DNA from: Dinoroseobacter sp.
GTDB lineage: Bacteria; Pseudomonadota; Alphaproteobacteria; Rhodobacterales; Rhodobacteraceae
Assembly: GCA_030066795.1 (NCBI GenBank)
Contig: JASJAW010000001.1
Span: 124,001-188,000, forward strand
DNA: 64,000 bases
Direction: 5' to 3'
Within the stretch, counting starts at the first letter, position 1. Every line of letters starts with the position of its first letter. The position numbers were made by a program, and so were the translations under genes. Shown piece after piece: positions 1-7,830 of the stretch. The notes under the pieces were generated by a model. It was given only the letters and a program-made list of their open reading frames with translations, made no database searches and was not told the origin of the DNA.

Positions 1-1304
1 GACAGGTATCCTGCATCGCCAGACCCTGACACGCCGCATGCTGCGCCGCCCACCGCATACAGGTTTGGCAGGACACCGCCGTCTGTGCGCTTGACCTGGG
101 TATTTGGTGCGATGTCCAGCCCGCCTTGAGTGTGGAACAGGGCCCCGGTCACCTTCACGGCACGATAGGGGGGGCGCAGGCGCTTTTGAGGGTCGAACGC
201 GCGGCCAAAAGGGCAGCGGCCCGAAGTCATCTGTGCGAGGCTTTCTACCAAAGGCCCAAGCTCTGCGCCAATCAGATCCGCCAAGGCCTCGATATCCGCA
301 GCGCTTTGAATGGCGCCTTGGTTCTCGGCAATCCTGAAATCTTCAAATTGCTGCGCGACTCGCGATATCCGGGAGTCAAAAACAGCCCAGGCTATACCGC
401 CGGGTTGTGAGAGGACCTGCGCGGCGGCCTCCGAATACCCCTGGCTTTCATCCCAGAACCGCTCGCCCCGCGCATTCACTTGAACGCCGCCCTCTGTCAT
501 CGTCGCCCATGTGATCAGAATGCCGTGGGGGTGGGCGACGTTACCATGACCCTGAAACGCCCCCAGGTGCCGGGTGGCACCGCCGAGCGCTGCTCCCCAA
601 TCCAGTGCATCGCCGCGATTGCCGCTGTGGCCGAAGTAAACAGCATCCGAGATGGAAGGTACCAGCTTGGCGACCTTTGCCGCGTTGCCGCCAAACCCGT
701 TGCAGGCCAGGATCAGTCGATTGCACCCGATTGTTTCGGTCCCGTCATCTGGTCGTGTGATCTCGACTCCTGTGATCCGGTCTCCGTCGGCGAAAAGAGC
801 CGTCACCGCCGCTTCGCATAGAATGTCGATGCCTTCTGCTTCCATTGTACTGCGCAATCGGTCGATCAACTCGCGTCCTGACCGCGACGGCAAGCCATGC
901 ATCCTTCGTGCTGTGTGCCCCGGGTAGTCGAAATCATCGATGACGGAGAACGGAAGACCGTACCGTTCTGCCAGCCAATCGAGTGTTGGTCCCGCGTCCT
1001 CGGTCAGTGCCTTTACGATCGCCGTGTCCGGCTGGTTCTTGGCCTTCGTCATAATGTCCCGTGCGAAGCGAGCCGGGCTGTCTTCAAGGCCTGCTGCGAT
1101 CTGTGCTTTGGTACCTGCGGCAGGGATCAGCCCGGCCGACAAAGCGGTAGAGCCGGACGGGACCGGATCACGTTCAAGGACCAGCACCTCCTGTCCTGCT
1201 TCTTTCGCGGATAAAGCGGCAACAATACCCCCGGCGCCTGCGCCGACGATCAGAGTTTCGACATCTGCGGGAAACCCACCGCGGGGTGTTGGCTTGATCG
1301 TCAC
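1..1304 (-). CDS. FAD-dependent fumarate-reductase-type flavoprotein (partial, C-terminus outside window)
   Basis: A continuous minus-strand frame runs from a GTG at 1304 off the left edge, giving about 434 residues. Residues 14-45 form a Rossmann FAD site (LIVGAGAGG... followed by LVLER), then a STALSAGLIPAAGT segment typical of the fumarate reductase/succinate dehydrogenase flavoprotein superfamily. Near the edge is LYAVGGAACGVSGSGDAG, the family's C-terminal FAD-binding signature, so only a few dozen residues should be missing. Members add or remove hydrogen across a C-C bond next to a carboxylate (fumarate, tricarballylate and urocanate reductases, ketosteroid dehydrogenases). It is the last visible gene of the leftward operon, 3 nt after the lyase gene, which suggests it dehydrogenates or reduces a dicarboxylate intermediate of the same pathway. 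The GTG has only a weak ribosome site. The substrate is not deducible. Confidence 0.85.
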   Translation of the reverse strand, partial: MTIKPTPRGGFPADVETLIVGAGAGGIVAALSAKEAGQEVLVLERDPVPSGSTALSAGLIPAAGTKAQIAAGLEDSPARFARDIMTKAKNQPDTAIVKALTEDAGPTLDWLAERYGLPFSVIDDFDYPGHTARRMHGLPSRSGRELIDRLRSTMEAEGIDILCEAAVTALFADGDRITGVEITRPDDGTETIGCNRLILACNGFGGNAAKVAKLVPSISDAVYFGHSGNRGDALDWGAALGGATRHLGAFQGHGNVAHPHGILITWATMTEGGVQVNARGERFWDESQGYSEAAAQVLSQPGGIAWAVFDSRISRVAQQFEDFRIAENQGAIQSAADIEALADLIGAELGPLVESLAQMTSGRCPFGRAFDPQKRLRPPYRAVKVTGALFHTQGGLDIAPNTQVKRTDGGVLPNLYAVGGAACGVSGSGDAGYL

Positions 1305-1307
1305 GGC

Positions 1308-2168
1308 CTAGTCCGCGCCGTAGAGCTTTCCAGCCGCAAGCATCGCGGGTGTTTCAAGCCGGTCGTTCAGGGCGTTGAAATCAAACATCCGGTTGGCAAA
1401 AGGCGCGTTCGTTCCATGGGTCTTGAGCGAGGCGTAGTAGTCCTCGGCCGCGCGCGCGAGCGCGCGCACAATCCCGCCGGGGAAGATGACAATGGAGAAA
1501 CCGAGAGCTTCCAGATGGCTCGCGGATTTAATCGGGGTTGCGCCGCCCTCCACCATATTGGCCAGAAGCGGGACGCACCCGGCAAAGTGCACAGCGGTCG
1601 CAGAAAGTTGAGCCTCATCTTCCGGCGCCTCGATGAACAGCACATCTGCGCCTGACTCGATATACAGTTCGGCCCTGTCAATTGCGGCGTGGTATCCCTC
1701 CACCGCAATCGCGTCCGTGCGCGCGATGATCAGAGTTTCCTCACTGGCGCGCACATCGGCCATCGCGCGAATCTTCCCGGCCATCGCCGCGGCGGATATC
1801 AGGGTTTTGTCCGAGAGGTGCCCACAGCGCTTGGGATAGCTCTGGTCTTCTATCTGCAGCGCATTGGCGCCGGCGCGTTCGTAAAGGCGCATGGTGCGCT
1901 GAGCGTTCAGCGCATTGCCGAACCCGTTGTCGGCATCGATGATCACTGGCAGGTCGACCCGGTCGCGGATCAGCGCCATAGTCTCTGCCATTTCCGTAAC
2001 AGATGTCAGCCCGATGTCAGGCCGCCCCAACCGCGTATAGGCGACTGCGGCTCCGGACAGGTAAAGCGCCTCGAACCCGGCGTCTTTCGCAAGCTTGGAG
2101 GTCAGCGCATCGTACACGCCAGGTGCACATAAAATCTCGTTGTTGGAAAGACGAGCACGCAAAGTCAT
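1308..2168 (-). CDS. Isocitrate lyase/PEP mutase superfamily lyase (2,3-dimethylmalate lyase or methylisocitrate lyase type)
   Basis: A 286-residue alpha/beta-barrel enzyme of the ICL/PEP-mutase superfamily. Visible motifs are DADNGFG (residues 79-85, metal and substrate loop), IEDQ (106-109) and the lyase signature KRCGH (113-117) with the active-site Cys. Having KRCGH rather than the PEP-mutase loop points to a true C-C lyase that cleaves a 2-substituted malate or isocitrate-like acid into a 2-oxo acid and a carboxylate. Its ATG overlaps the stop of the isochorismatase-like gene (ATGA), so it is translationally coupled. With a LeuCD-like hydro-lyase in the divergent arm, the closest described logic is the dimethylmaleate hydratase/dimethylmalate lyase pair of nicotinate fermenters. 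Oxaloacetate decarboxylase or methylisocitrate lyase are alternatives. Confidence 0.85.
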   Translation of the reverse strand: MTLRARLSNNEILCAPGVYDALTSKLAKDAGFEALYLSGAAVAYTRLGRPDIGLTSVTEMAETMALIRDRVDLPVIIDADNGFGNALNAQRTMRLYERAGANALQIEDQSYPKRCGHLSDKTLISAAAMAGKIRAMADVRASEETLIIARTDAIAVEGYHAAIDRAELYIESGADVLFIEAPEDEAQLSATAVHFAGCVPLLANMVEGGATPIKSASHLEALGFSIVIFPGGIVRALARAAEDYYASLKTHGTNAPFANRMFDFNALNDRLETPAMLAAGKLYGAD

Positions 2169-2761
2169 AGCAACGCCTCCGCCTCGGCGCAGGTCATCAC
2201 ATGCGTGACCGTTGCCAGTGATATCAGCGTGGCGTCATGCACGTCCTGCTTGAACGCTGCCGACCCATCTGAGAGCAGAATTGTCTCTATGTTTCGCAAA
2301 TGCGCGTCCCGCACGGTGGAGGCGACGCCACCATTGGTAACGATCCCACCAATGATCAGGGTATCGATACCTACCGCGCGCAGTATGTACTCCAGCCGGG
2401 TTTGATACAGCGCGGAATAAGCAACTTTTTCAATCGTGTAATCGGCAGGCGAAAGCTCGTCTACCAGCCCATGCCCCCATGCGCCGGGACAAAAATCTCC
2501 TGCGCCCAAGAACGGCCGCAGTGCTTTCAGGTGCGGCGCGATCAATGGTTCTCCGCCAGGGCTGGGGACCAGCGTGAACTGCGCGGACACATAGTGTCCA
2601 CCTTGGGCCCGCAGGGCATCCCGCAAGGGCGCAATCCGAGCGGGCAGGGCGGCGATGCTGTCTGCGGTCTGGCCCGCGCGGCCGTAAGCGCCTTCGGGGT
2701 GGAGAAAGTCGTTTTGCAGATCAATGGTCAGAAGCGCGGTGCGCTTGGGATCAAGCTCCAT
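2165..2761 (-). CDS. Isochorismatase-fold hydrolase lacking the catalytic Cys
   Basis: A 198-residue isochorismatase/nicotinamidase-fold protein. I start it at the ATG at 2761, preceded by GGGAGA and overlapping the hyuA stop; a longer frame would need a TTG 21 nt upstream. Asp14 (TIDLQNDF) and Lys112 (IEKVAYSA) match two members of the amidase triad. The third position, usually TNVCV, reads TNGGV, so Cys is replaced by Gly145. The same substitution occurs in true isochorismatases (EntB, PhzD), which cleave a vinyl ether and need no nucleophile. The protein is therefore unlikely to be an ordinary carbamoylsarcosine or maleamate amidase, although its place after hyuBA would suggest that job. 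It lies inside the overlapping leftward operon. Confidence 0.85.
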   Translation of the reverse strand: MELDPKRTALLTIDLQNDFLHPEGAYGRAGQTADSIAALPARIAPLRDALRAQGGHYVSAQFTLVPSPGGEPLIAPHLKALRPFLGAGDFCPGAWGHGLVDELSPADYTIEKVAYSALYQTRLEYILRAVGIDTLIIGGIVTNGGVASTVRDAHLRNIETILLSDGSAAFKQDVHDATLISLATVTHVMTCAEAEALL

Positions 2762-4820
2762 CGGCGGTCTCCCTTGGGGCAAGAATGATGTTGCCGAACC
2801 GATCGATCTCGGCCCGCAGATGTGGCTCCACGAGGATTGTGGTGTCAGGCTGTTCCAGAATGGCGGGGCCGTTGATCACAGCGCCGACGGGAAGGGTCAG
2901 CCGCGTGTAAAGCGCCGTGTCGTGCCAAGCGCCGTCAAAATAGACCGGCCGCGAGCCTTTGCGGCTCTCTGCCAGATCAGCCTCTTCACCGGGCGCGAGG
3001 GTCGACAGGTCGAACTTGGGGCGCTTGCCGATGACCGCCGTGCGCAGGTTCAGAATGCGAGGTGTGCCGCCCTGCAAGAGACGCCCAAACGCGGCAAGAT
3101 AAGCCGCCTCGAACGCCGCAGCGATCTCACAAGTCTTGGGTGCGCGGGCATCGGCCGCGGGGCCTGCCCAGACTGTGACATCGACCGTATGGGTTTGACC
3201 GGCATAGGCCATGTCGAAGCTGATAATCGCTTCGCGCGCTTCGAACTTTACCCCGGCGCTGTCGAGCAGGCCCGCACCCTCGGTCAGGTGCGCGGAAATG
3301 GTCTCGGTCAGCGCGGCCTCGTCGAGTGCGGATAGAGCTGTATTCAGTGTCTGTACGAAATCCTGACGCATATCCGCGATCACGCAGCCAAGCGCTGAGG
3401 TCACGCCCGGATAGCGCGGGACGATTGCACGACCGATCCCGACCTCGGCCAGCATCGCCCCTGCATGCAATGCACCACCGCCGCCAAAGGGCATGAACGC
3501 AAACTTCTTTGGGTCGTGCCCGCGCTCGATACTCACCAGCCGGATCGCGCCAGCCATGCGTGAATTGGCGACCTTCAGGATCGCTTCTGCGGCCGCCAAA
3601 GGATCAAGCCCAAGGGGCGTGCCGACATGAGTGGCGATCGCCTCCCGCGCGGCCTCGACGTCGAGCCGGTCGAGCTTGCCGCCGATAGGATTGTCCGGGT
3701 CGATCCGGCCCAATACGACGTTTGCATCCGTCACCGTGGGCCGCGTGTTGCCCTGCCCGTATGCCACCGGGCCGGGGGTGGAGCCTGCGCTTTCCGGGCC
3801 AATGTTCAGCAGCCCGCCCTTGTCGACCCAAGCGATAGAGCCACCGCCCGCGCCGATGGTGGCAATCTCGATCATCGGGGCACGGATGACCATGCCAAAA
3901 TCGATCGAGGTTTGGGCACTCAGCGCGGTCTGCCCGTTGGCAATCAACGACACATCGAAGCTGGTGCCACCCATATCGCCGGTAATGACATTCTCGAAAC
4001 CGGCGCTGCTCGCGATATGGCCGGCCGCAATCACGCCCGCTGCCGGACCGGAAAGGGCGGTACGGATGGGGCGAGCAGAAGCGGTCTCGACACTCATCAC
4101 CCCACCGTTAGACTGTACGATCAGGAATTCCCCCCCGAAGCCTTGACTGCGCAGCGCGCCGTCGAGCCGCGTGAGGTATCCGGCCACTTCAGGCTGGAGA
4201 TAGGCGTTGAGCGCAGTGGTCGAGAAGCGTTCAAACTCTCGCAACTCGGGAAGGACCTCATGGCTCGCGGCAACGTGCCCGTTCGGCCAAACGTCTCGCA
4301 CTGCCGCTACGGCGGCGGCTTCGTTACCCGGGTTGGCATAGGCATTGATGAACAGGACCGCGATGGATCGACAGCCGGCTTCTTTCAAGGTCGCTGCTGC
4401 TGCGCGCACCGCCTCCAGATCCACGGGAGTGTGTAGTATACCGTCGGCCAGTGTGCGTTCCGGAACCTCCAACCGCAGATCGCGCGGTACCGGCGGGTCG
4501 AAATCCCCGCGTAAGCCCCACGTGGCACGCCGGTCACGGCGGCGCATTTCCAGAACGTCACGGAAGCCCTCGGTCGTGATTACCCCGACTTTCGCGCCCT
4601 TACGTTCCAGAAGCGCGTTGGTGCCCGCCGTCGTGCCATGCACAACCGTGGCCACGCCGCCCAGGTCTCGCACCTGCCGCCCGATCCCGTCCAGAAACCC
4701 GCCCGACTGGTCGGGACGAGAGGTGGGAACCTTGGCAACACGCGCTGTGCCTGCGACTTCATCCAACACAAACACATCCGTGAAGGTGCCGCCCACATCG
4801 ACGCCGATCAGAGTGCTCAA
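2751..4820 (-). CDS. hyuA: Hydantoinase/oxoprolinase family subunit A (HyuA-like, ATP-dependent)
   Basis: A 689-residue HyuA-family protein. The N-terminal actin-like ATPase fold is clear: GVDVGGTFTDVFVLDE (phosphate 1), then GTTAGTNALLERKGAKVG, and GDMGGTSFDVSL (second phosphate motif) near residue 285. The family (N-methylhydantoinase, 5-oxoprolinase, acetone and acetophenone carboxylases) uses ATP to activate an amide, lactam or ketone carbonyl and works with a HyuB partner. It starts at a TTG whose TTGA overlaps the hyuB stop, with GGGAGG 7 nt upstream. The unusual start is well supported because the conserved N-terminus begins right there. It probably opens a cyclic imide, hydantoin or lactam; which one is unknown. 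Confidence 0.9.
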   Translation of the reverse strand: MSTLIGVDVGGTFTDVFVLDEVAGTARVAKVPTSRPDQSGGFLDGIGRQVRDLGGVATVVHGTTAGTNALLERKGAKVGVITTEGFRDVLEMRRRDRRATWGLRGDFDPPVPRDLRLEVPERTLADGILHTPVDLEAVRAAAATLKEAGCRSIAVLFINAYANPGNEAAAVAAVRDVWPNGHVAASHEVLPELREFERFSTTALNAYLQPEVAGYLTRLDGALRSQGFGGEFLIVQSNGGVMSVETASARPIRTALSGPAAGVIAAGHIASSAGFENVITGDMGGTSFDVSLIANGQTALSAQTSIDFGMVIRAPMIEIATIGAGGGSIAWVDKGGLLNIGPESAGSTPGPVAYGQGNTRPTVTDANVVLGRIDPDNPIGGKLDRLDVEAAREAIATHVGTPLGLDPLAAAEAILKVANSRMAGAIRLVSIERGHDPKKFAFMPFGGGGALHAGAMLAEVGIGRAIVPRYPGVTSALGCVIADMRQDFVQTLNTALSALDEAALTETISAHLTEGAGLLDSAGVKFEAREAIISFDMAYAGQTHTVDVTVWAGPAADARAPKTCEIAAAFEAAYLAAFGRLLQGGTPRILNLRTAVIGKRPKFDLSTLAPGEEADLAESRKGSRPVYFDGAWHDTALYTRLTLPVGAVINGPAILEQPDTTILVEPHLRAEIDRFGNIILAPRETADGA

Positions 4821-6505
4821 ATCCGCACCTCCCGCCAGGCTGGGCCGTAAGCGGCTGTGGCAGCTTCGGCGCTGAGATACCCCAGTGCCACGTCCCGCGC
4901 GACGGCTTCCGGTCGACGTTCCCCGGGCGGCCCGTATCCCCCGCCGCCCGGGGTTTCAAGACGTACACGCTGGCCCTTCGAAAGGGTCATCCCGACCATT
5001 TTCGACGTGAGTGGTGGCTGGTGCCAGCCGTCGTCTTGTTCATAGGCGAAGCAGTTCATTGCCCCTTCGCCGCCATCTGCCACGCCTTTCGGCGCGAACT
5101 TCCCGCGTTCGCCAAAGAGGAATGCCTCGGCGTTTTCTTCCAGCAATTCAATCTCATAGACCGCGCCCAGCCCGCCGCGATGCGCGCCTGCGCCTGCGCT
5201 GTCGGGGCGCAGAGCCCATTGGCGGAACATCACCGGGTAGGCCGCTTCAAGGATTTCCGCCGGTGGAATTGTCGCGGTGGAGATCGGCGCGTTGCCGTGG
5301 TTAAGACCGTCGCTGTCCGCGCTGCCGCCATGCCCGCCCCCGTAGAACGAAAACATCACCCAGCGGCTGCCATCGCCGCGACGTCCGGCGATCGAGAGCG
5401 CGTTAATCGTGCCATAGGCGTTGGCGACCACGCGTTCGGGTGCTGCTTGCGCCGCTGCCGAAAAAATCACGTCGATCATCCGCAGGATTGTTTCGGTGTA
5501 GCCGCCTGTCGGGGCCGGAAACTCCGCCGACAGCAGCGAGCCTTCGGGGATGCGAATATCGATGGGCCGCATTACGCCGGCATTCGCAGGCAAGCTCGGG
5601 AAGACGTGCTTGATCGCCACATAGGCCGTCGCGATGGAGGTCGGCAGGGCGATGTTTACCGGTCCGCGTGTCACCGGTGCTGTGCCGGTGAAATCGAGCA
5701 CCAATCGCTCGCCCGTGACCTCCAGCGCGACGCGGATCGGCAGGGCTACGTCGCTGATCCCATCATTGTCGAGGAAATCCTCGGCTTCCCACCGCCCTTG
5801 GGGAAGCGTTGCGATCTCGGCGCGCATAAGTTTCTCAGCCCGGTCCGTCAACGCGGTCAACGCCCGCGAGACGGTGTCTCCGCCGTATTCTTCCAACAGC
5901 GCATCGAGCCGTTTCACCCCAAGGTCCAGCGCGCCAAGCTGGCCGTTCAGATCGCCCTGCGCTGAAGCAGGCAGACGGGTGTTGCGCAAAATGATGTCGA
6001 GGATGTCTTGCTGGAATTCCCCGCCGCGCACCAGCCTCACGGGTGGAATGGCTACGGCTTCCTGGAACACTTCCGTAGCGGCCGGGTTGTAGTTCCCCGG
6101 TACAGCGCCGCCCAGATCATGCCAATGCCCGACCGAAGCGAGATAACAGAACAGCTTGCCATCCCGAAAATAGGGGCGCACCAGCCGCATGTCCGACAGG
6201 TGCGTGCCGCCGATATGCGCATCGTTGAAGATCCAGACATCGCCGTCCTGCGGGGGCGTGTCCGCGCCGCGGTCAATCACGGCCTTCACCGCTGCCGCCA
6301 TTACGCCTACGAAAATGGGCAGGCCGGATTTCCCTTGCACCAGCGTGTCGCCGGTCTGTGCATCATAGATGCCGTGGGACGCGTCATGCGCCTCGGCAAT
6401 AATCGGGTTAAAAGCCGCGCGGAACAGTGTGGCGTCCATTTCATCGGCGATTTGTTCCATGCGACCTGCAAGAACAGCCAGAGTGATCGGGTCGATCTCA
6501 GGCAT
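4817..6505 (-). CDS. hyuB: Hydantoinase/oxoprolinase family subunit B (HyuB-like)
   Basis: A 562-residue HyuB-family subunit. It begins MPEIDPITLAVLAGRMEQIADEM, carries the family segment FNDAHIGGTHLSDM (the usual form is NDPYxGGTHLPD) near residue 93, and ends with the glycine-rich GGGYGPPGER typical of this subunit. HyuB carries out the hydrolytic half-reaction after HyuA-dependent ATP activation of the ring carbonyl. Its start overlaps the end of the NTF2-like gene by about 8 nt and its stop overlaps the hyuA TTG start, so the three are cotranslated. The size is normal for separate B subunits; 5-oxoprolinases of eukaryotes fuse A and B. Confidence 0.9.
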   Translation of the reverse strand: MPEIDPITLAVLAGRMEQIADEMDATLFRAAFNPIIAEAHDASHGIYDAQTGDTLVQGKSGLPIFVGVMAAAVKAVIDRGADTPPQDGDVWIFNDAHIGGTHLSDMRLVRPYFRDGKLFCYLASVGHWHDLGGAVPGNYNPAATEVFQEAVAIPPVRLVRGGEFQQDILDIILRNTRLPASAQGDLNGQLGALDLGVKRLDALLEEYGGDTVSRALTALTDRAEKLMRAEIATLPQGRWEAEDFLDNDGISDVALPIRVALEVTGERLVLDFTGTAPVTRGPVNIALPTSIATAYVAIKHVFPSLPANAGVMRPIDIRIPEGSLLSAEFPAPTGGYTETILRMIDVIFSAAAQAAPERVVANAYGTINALSIAGRRGDGSRWVMFSFYGGGHGGSADSDGLNHGNAPISTATIPPAEILEAAYPVMFRQWALRPDSAGAGAHRGGLGAVYEIELLEENAEAFLFGERGKFAPKGVADGGEGAMNCFAYEQDDGWHQPPLTSKMVGMTLSKGQRVRLETPGGGGYGPPGERRPEAVARDVALGYLSAEAATAAYGPAWREVRI

Positions 6506-6872
6506 TGAGGCGAGCCTCGCCCAGGTCGTTCCAGACGTCCTGCTGAGTGATTAGCCTGCCTCTGAGTTCAAACCGGTCGATAAAGCGGACGTCCCTGAAT
6601 TCTGTCCCGTCACACCACGTTCCTGAGAGCGTTCCATAACAATACACAACCTCGGTACGTGTCGCCGCCATCGTATCGAAGCCAGCAAAGGACTTGCTAA
6701 CCTTTGTGTAACGTTTGCGGGCCCAATTGGTGAGTTCGGTGAGTTTTTTCATGGTCACGCCGCCGGGAAAGGTCATCTTGAACCCGGGCGCGAGGTATTG
6801 CTCAGCCGCGTCGAGGTCCCGCGCATCCATCGCATCAAGATACGACCGAACGATCTGTTCTGGTTCAGCCAC
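6498..6872 (-). CDS. NTF2/SnoaL-like small protein, first gene of the leftward operon
   Basis: A 124-residue protein with the SnoaL/NTF2-like pattern: an N-terminal helix VRSYLDAMDARDLDAAEQYL, then a beta-rich cone (FKMTFPGGV, VVYCYGTLSGTW, VRFIDRFELRGRLIT). Members include ketosteroid isomerase-like and polyketide cyclase-like enzymes as well as non-catalytic proteins. The start is a GTG with GGGAGGG about 11 nt upstream. It leads the hyuBA operon and may isomerise, tautomerise or hydrolyse a pathway intermediate, but no active-site set is clear enough to name a reaction. Confidence 0.75.
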   Translation of the reverse strand: MAEPEQIVRSYLDAMDARDLDAAEQYLAPGFKMTFPGGVTMKKLTELTNWARKRYTKVSKSFAGFDTMAATRTEVVYCYGTLSGTWCDGTEFRDVRFIDRFELRGRLITQQDVWNDLGEARLNA

Positions 6873-6893
6873 AGTCTAACTTCCCTCCCCGAT

Positions 6894-6938
6894 CTGTATT
6901 ATCTTTAATACAGGTTGATTTATTTCTGAAAACAGAAA
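6894..6938. promoter_or_regulatory. Divergent regulatory region with two perfect palindromes (candidate GntR operators)
   Basis: The gap between the divergent first genes (6873-7020) has two exact inverted repeats: CTGTATT-6 nt-AATACAG at 6894-6913 and TTTCTG-4 nt-CAGAAA at 6923-6938. A TATAGT box at 6943-6948 could be a -10 for the rightward gene. HutC-type GntR proteins bind short palindromes in front of their own gene and the genes they control, so these are natural operator candidates for the regulator encoded at 7021. Confidence 0.55.
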
Positions 6939-7020
6939 AGTGTATAGTGAAAGTCGCAAATTCTTGGCTGACAGGTATGTCGACCTATGTTTTTGCTTGG
7001 AAAGTCGGGGAGCAGACGCA

Positions 7021-7830
7021 ATGGCAGCCAGTGGCGGTGCACATTTGCCAGAAGGGGGTAAGGCGCGGCGCGTTTACCTTCAGCTGCGTGACGAGATCCA
7101 GCGCGGCACACACGTACCCGGAAAGGTCCTTCCCGGCGAAACCCGGCTCGCTGAAGCCGCAGGCGTCAGTCGCGTCACGATCCGCCGCGCCCTTGATGCG
7201 CTTGCGGCGGACGGACTGATCGAGAAGCGCGTTGGCGCCGGGAGCGTGGTGCAAAGCCTCGAAGGGCGCGACACGCCGCTTTCGGGGGATCTGGCGTCAC
7301 TGATGCCCCAACTCCTTGAGATTACGCAGCGCACCGAAGCGCGGCTCCTGTCGTTTTCTTACGGAACAGCGCCGCTGCCTGTGTCATCCGCGCTTGGTCT
7401 GGACCCAGGAGCACGCGTTCAAACAGCAGAGCGCATTCGCCTGGTTGAAGGCACGCCATATTCCCATCTGACCACCCATGTGCCTGAGGCGATCGCTGTG
7501 AGTATCTCGGAGGCGGACTTGGCGACCACCCCACTGTTTCGGCTACTGGAACGTTCTGGAGTGCAAATCGAAGATGCGACGCAATCTGTGACCGCGGCGT
7601 TGGCCACGCCGGACATCGCGCGAGCGCTCGACGTGGCAGTTGGCACTGCGCTTTTGTCGCTGACCCGCGTCGTCCGTGATGCCGAGGGCAAAGGCGTTGA
7701 GTACCTTTCAGCGCTGTATCGGCCGGACCTCTATCGGTTAGAGATGAACCTTTGCCGCGTCGGCTCTGACGGAGAGCGTCACTGGCAACCTGTAATCGGG
7801 GCATCTCCCGCGATGAAGGCGGCGGAATGA
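7021..7830 (+). CDS. GntR-family transcriptional regulator, HutC subfamily
   Basis: A 269-residue regulator. Residues about 15-80 form the winged helix-turn-helix (YLQLRDEIQRG, LPGETRLAEAAGVSRVTIRRAL, GLIEKRVGAGSVV). The rest is a UTRA effector domain with the usual end VEYLSALYRPDLYRLEM. I start it at the ATG at 7021, which has GGGGAG just upstream; the frame is open back to a GTG at 6940, but that would place coding sequence beside the operator and -10. It is divergent from the hyuBA operon and overlaps the leuC-like gene by ATGA, so it probably senses a pathway acid and controls both arms. Confidence 0.88.
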   Translation: MAASGGAHLPEGGKARRVYLQLRDEIQRGTHVPGKVLPGETRLAEAAGVSRVTIRRALDALAADGLIEKRVGAGSVVQSLEGRDTPLSGDLASLMPQLLEITQRTEARLLSFSYGTAPLPVSSALGLDPGARVQTAERIRLVEGTPYSHLTTHVPEAIAVSISEADLATTPLFRLLERSGVQIEDATQSVTAALATPDIARALDVAVGTALLSLTRVVRDAEGKGVEYLSALYRPDLYRLEMNLCRVGSDGERHWQPVIGASPAMKAAE

